Shown here piece by piece: positions 63,366 to 64,000 of a stretch of 64,000 bases of DNA. Position 1 is the stretch's first letter, and the number at the start of each line of letters is the position of its first letter. Under the pieces are notes generated by a model that did no database searches, was not told the origin of the DNA, and saw only the letters and a list, made by a program, of their open reading frames with translations. A program made the translations under genes and the position numbers. Origin of the DNA: Rummeliibacillus sp044763875 (GTDB lineage Bacteria > Bacillota > Bacilli > Bacillales_A > Planococcaceae); NCBI RefSeq assembly GCF_044763875.1, contig NZ_JBIWGZ010000008.1, positions 117,427-181,426 on the forward strand. The letters are read 5' to 3'.

Positions 63366-63858
63366 TAGTTACACAACCCCTTTTAAGTAGTAAACCATTT
63401 TCTAATTCAAGTTTTGGAAATTGAATTAGACCACCAATCAAGTGCTTCATGTTCGATTTTTACTCGAAACATTATAAAACTCATTACGGCTATAGAGATA
63501 TATACTAGTGTACTATTAACCATTTGTCAATATTATTTGAATATTCATTTTATTTTAGTTGTTTAATTAACTAAAGTATTTTTTCATAACATCTTATATA
63601 ATATTTTCTAAAGAGTAATTTTATAACTCGGCAATTTCTGAGGTTATTTGAGAAATGTAAACGATAAGCAATTTATAGAGCGGCTATTTATTATTATGGA
63701 GATGAGGGAAATTTATAAAAAAATAGACACTGTTAAAGATATTGTTGATTTTTATAGGTTTGGCTACAGACGGATGCTTTCCGCAGGAGTCGCCGTCTTT
63801 CACTTAATAAAAGCTTATTCAATATCAACAATTAAGTATAACAGGGTCAAAAAATAAA
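63366..63858. other. Spacer between malic enzyme and rRNA operon
   Basis: About 490 bases, AT-rich. It contains the decayed GC-rich repeat at 63768-63798 and no convincing gene. Confidence 0.5.
63768..63798. repeat. GC-rich hairpin repeat, minimal copy 3
   Basis: AGACGG...TTTCCGC joins directly to AGGAGTCGCCGTCT, i.e. the two outer arms of the element at 15454-15560 without its centre. The arms AGACGG and CCGTCT are complementary although the bases differ from copy 1 (AGATGGC/GCCATCT), a compensatory change. Confidence 0.65.
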
Positions 63859-63890
63859 AAAGGTACTACCGATAAAATCAGCAGTACCTT
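63855..63890 (-). terminator. rRNA operon terminator
   Basis: On the minus strand AAGGTACTGC and GGTAGTACCTT form the stem, followed by TTTTTTATTTTTT, six bases beyond the 5S rRNA end. Confidence 0.9.
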
Positions 63891-63895
63891 AGTAA

Positions 63896-64000
63896 GCCTA
63901 GCAATGTCCTACTCTCGCAGGGGGACAGCCCCCAACTACCATTGGCGCTAAAGAGCTTAACTTCTGTGTTCGGCATGGGAACAGGTGTGACCTCTTTGCC
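63896..64000 (-). rRNA. rrf: 5S ribosomal RNA (3' part; cut by window edge)
   Basis: The minus strand reads AGAGGTCACACCTGTTCCCA, then ATGCCGAACACAGAAGTTAA, GCTCTTTAGCGCC and ends GAGAGTAGGACATTGC, the standard 5S sequence of Bacillales. The 5' end, about 10-15 bases, lies past the right edge; the 23S and 16S genes should follow there. Confidence 0.97.

Noticed and set aside
63648..63857. Plus-strand 69-codon frame beside the rRNA operon
   Set aside because: It spans the decayed GC-rich repeat and approaches the rRNA terminator; no family resemblance or ribosome site.

Overview
The window looks like a chromosomal segment of a low-GC, endospore-former-type Firmicute of the order Bacillales. 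Gene order is very close to Bacillus subtilis over long stretches: yebG-purEKBCSQLFMNHD, yerA, yerC-pcrB-pcrA-ligA-camS, gatCAB-dgkB-rlmCD, and the ycsF/ycsG/ycsI/kipI/kipA/kipR set. Several intergenic repeats resemble elements I remember from Lysinibacillus-like genomes. Planococcaceae/Caryophanaceae is therefore my best guess, but it is inference. No phage, transposase, integrase, CRISPR array or tRNA gene was recognised.

Layout. 1-1.3 kb: the start of a radical SAM/SPASM enzyme cut by the left edge, then a lysine riboswitch with its terminator. 1.3-7.3 kb: dapA, a chemoreceptor, and a phosphate-uptake operon pstS-pstC-pstA that lacks pstB and phoU. 7.7-18.7 kb: an accessory stretch of single genes (cupin, luciferase-like oxidoreductase, DUF1456, NUDIX, tatD, DUF1284, PepSY membrane protein, GNAT, thpR, zinc ribbon, DUF1835), with a PhzF fragment and a GC-rich hairpin repeat. 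18.9-26.5 kb: an AGCS symporter, then the 5-oxoproline cluster (pxpA-ycsG-ycsI divergent from pxpB-pxpC, with a KipR-like regulator). 26.7-34.5 kb: rlmCD, a cytochrome bd oxidase operon that includes two small membrane proteins (31 and 36 aa), a wrecked carboxymuconolactone-decarboxylase gene, dgkB, a thioredoxin-like protein and an MFS transporter. 34.9-45.2 kb: gatCAB, and pcrB-pcrA-ligA-camS beside yerC. 45.4-48.3 kb: yerA and a strongly repetitive Ser/Gly- then Gln/Asn-rich protein. 48.3-61.9 kb: the complete twelve-gene purine operon with a PurR-type operator, promoter and guanine riboswitch, then yebG. 62-64 kb: malic enzyme and the 3' end of an rRNA operon (5S rRNA, minus strand).

How the parts work together. 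The purine operon carries out all steps from PRPP to IMP and is controlled in layers: a paired PurBox just upstream of the promoter, a guanine aptamer with terminator, and a further hairpin element before purE. dapA appears to be switched off by lysine. The pxp genes convert 5-oxoproline to glutamate, with a transporter and a local IclR regulator. pcrA/ligA serve DNA repair and replication, and gatCAB makes Gln-tRNA.

Most unusual items: four intergenic repeat families (a structured repeat shared by the pstS-pstC gap and the malic-enzyme region; a GC-rich hairpin repeat with one complete and two decayed copies; a hairpin element in the purE leader; a CGCGARTA motif at exact 21-bp spacing); short genes easily missed by automated calling; and the repetitive low-complexity protein at 47.3 kb. 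I did not find a convincing wholly new multi-gene system. The candidates are listed as such.
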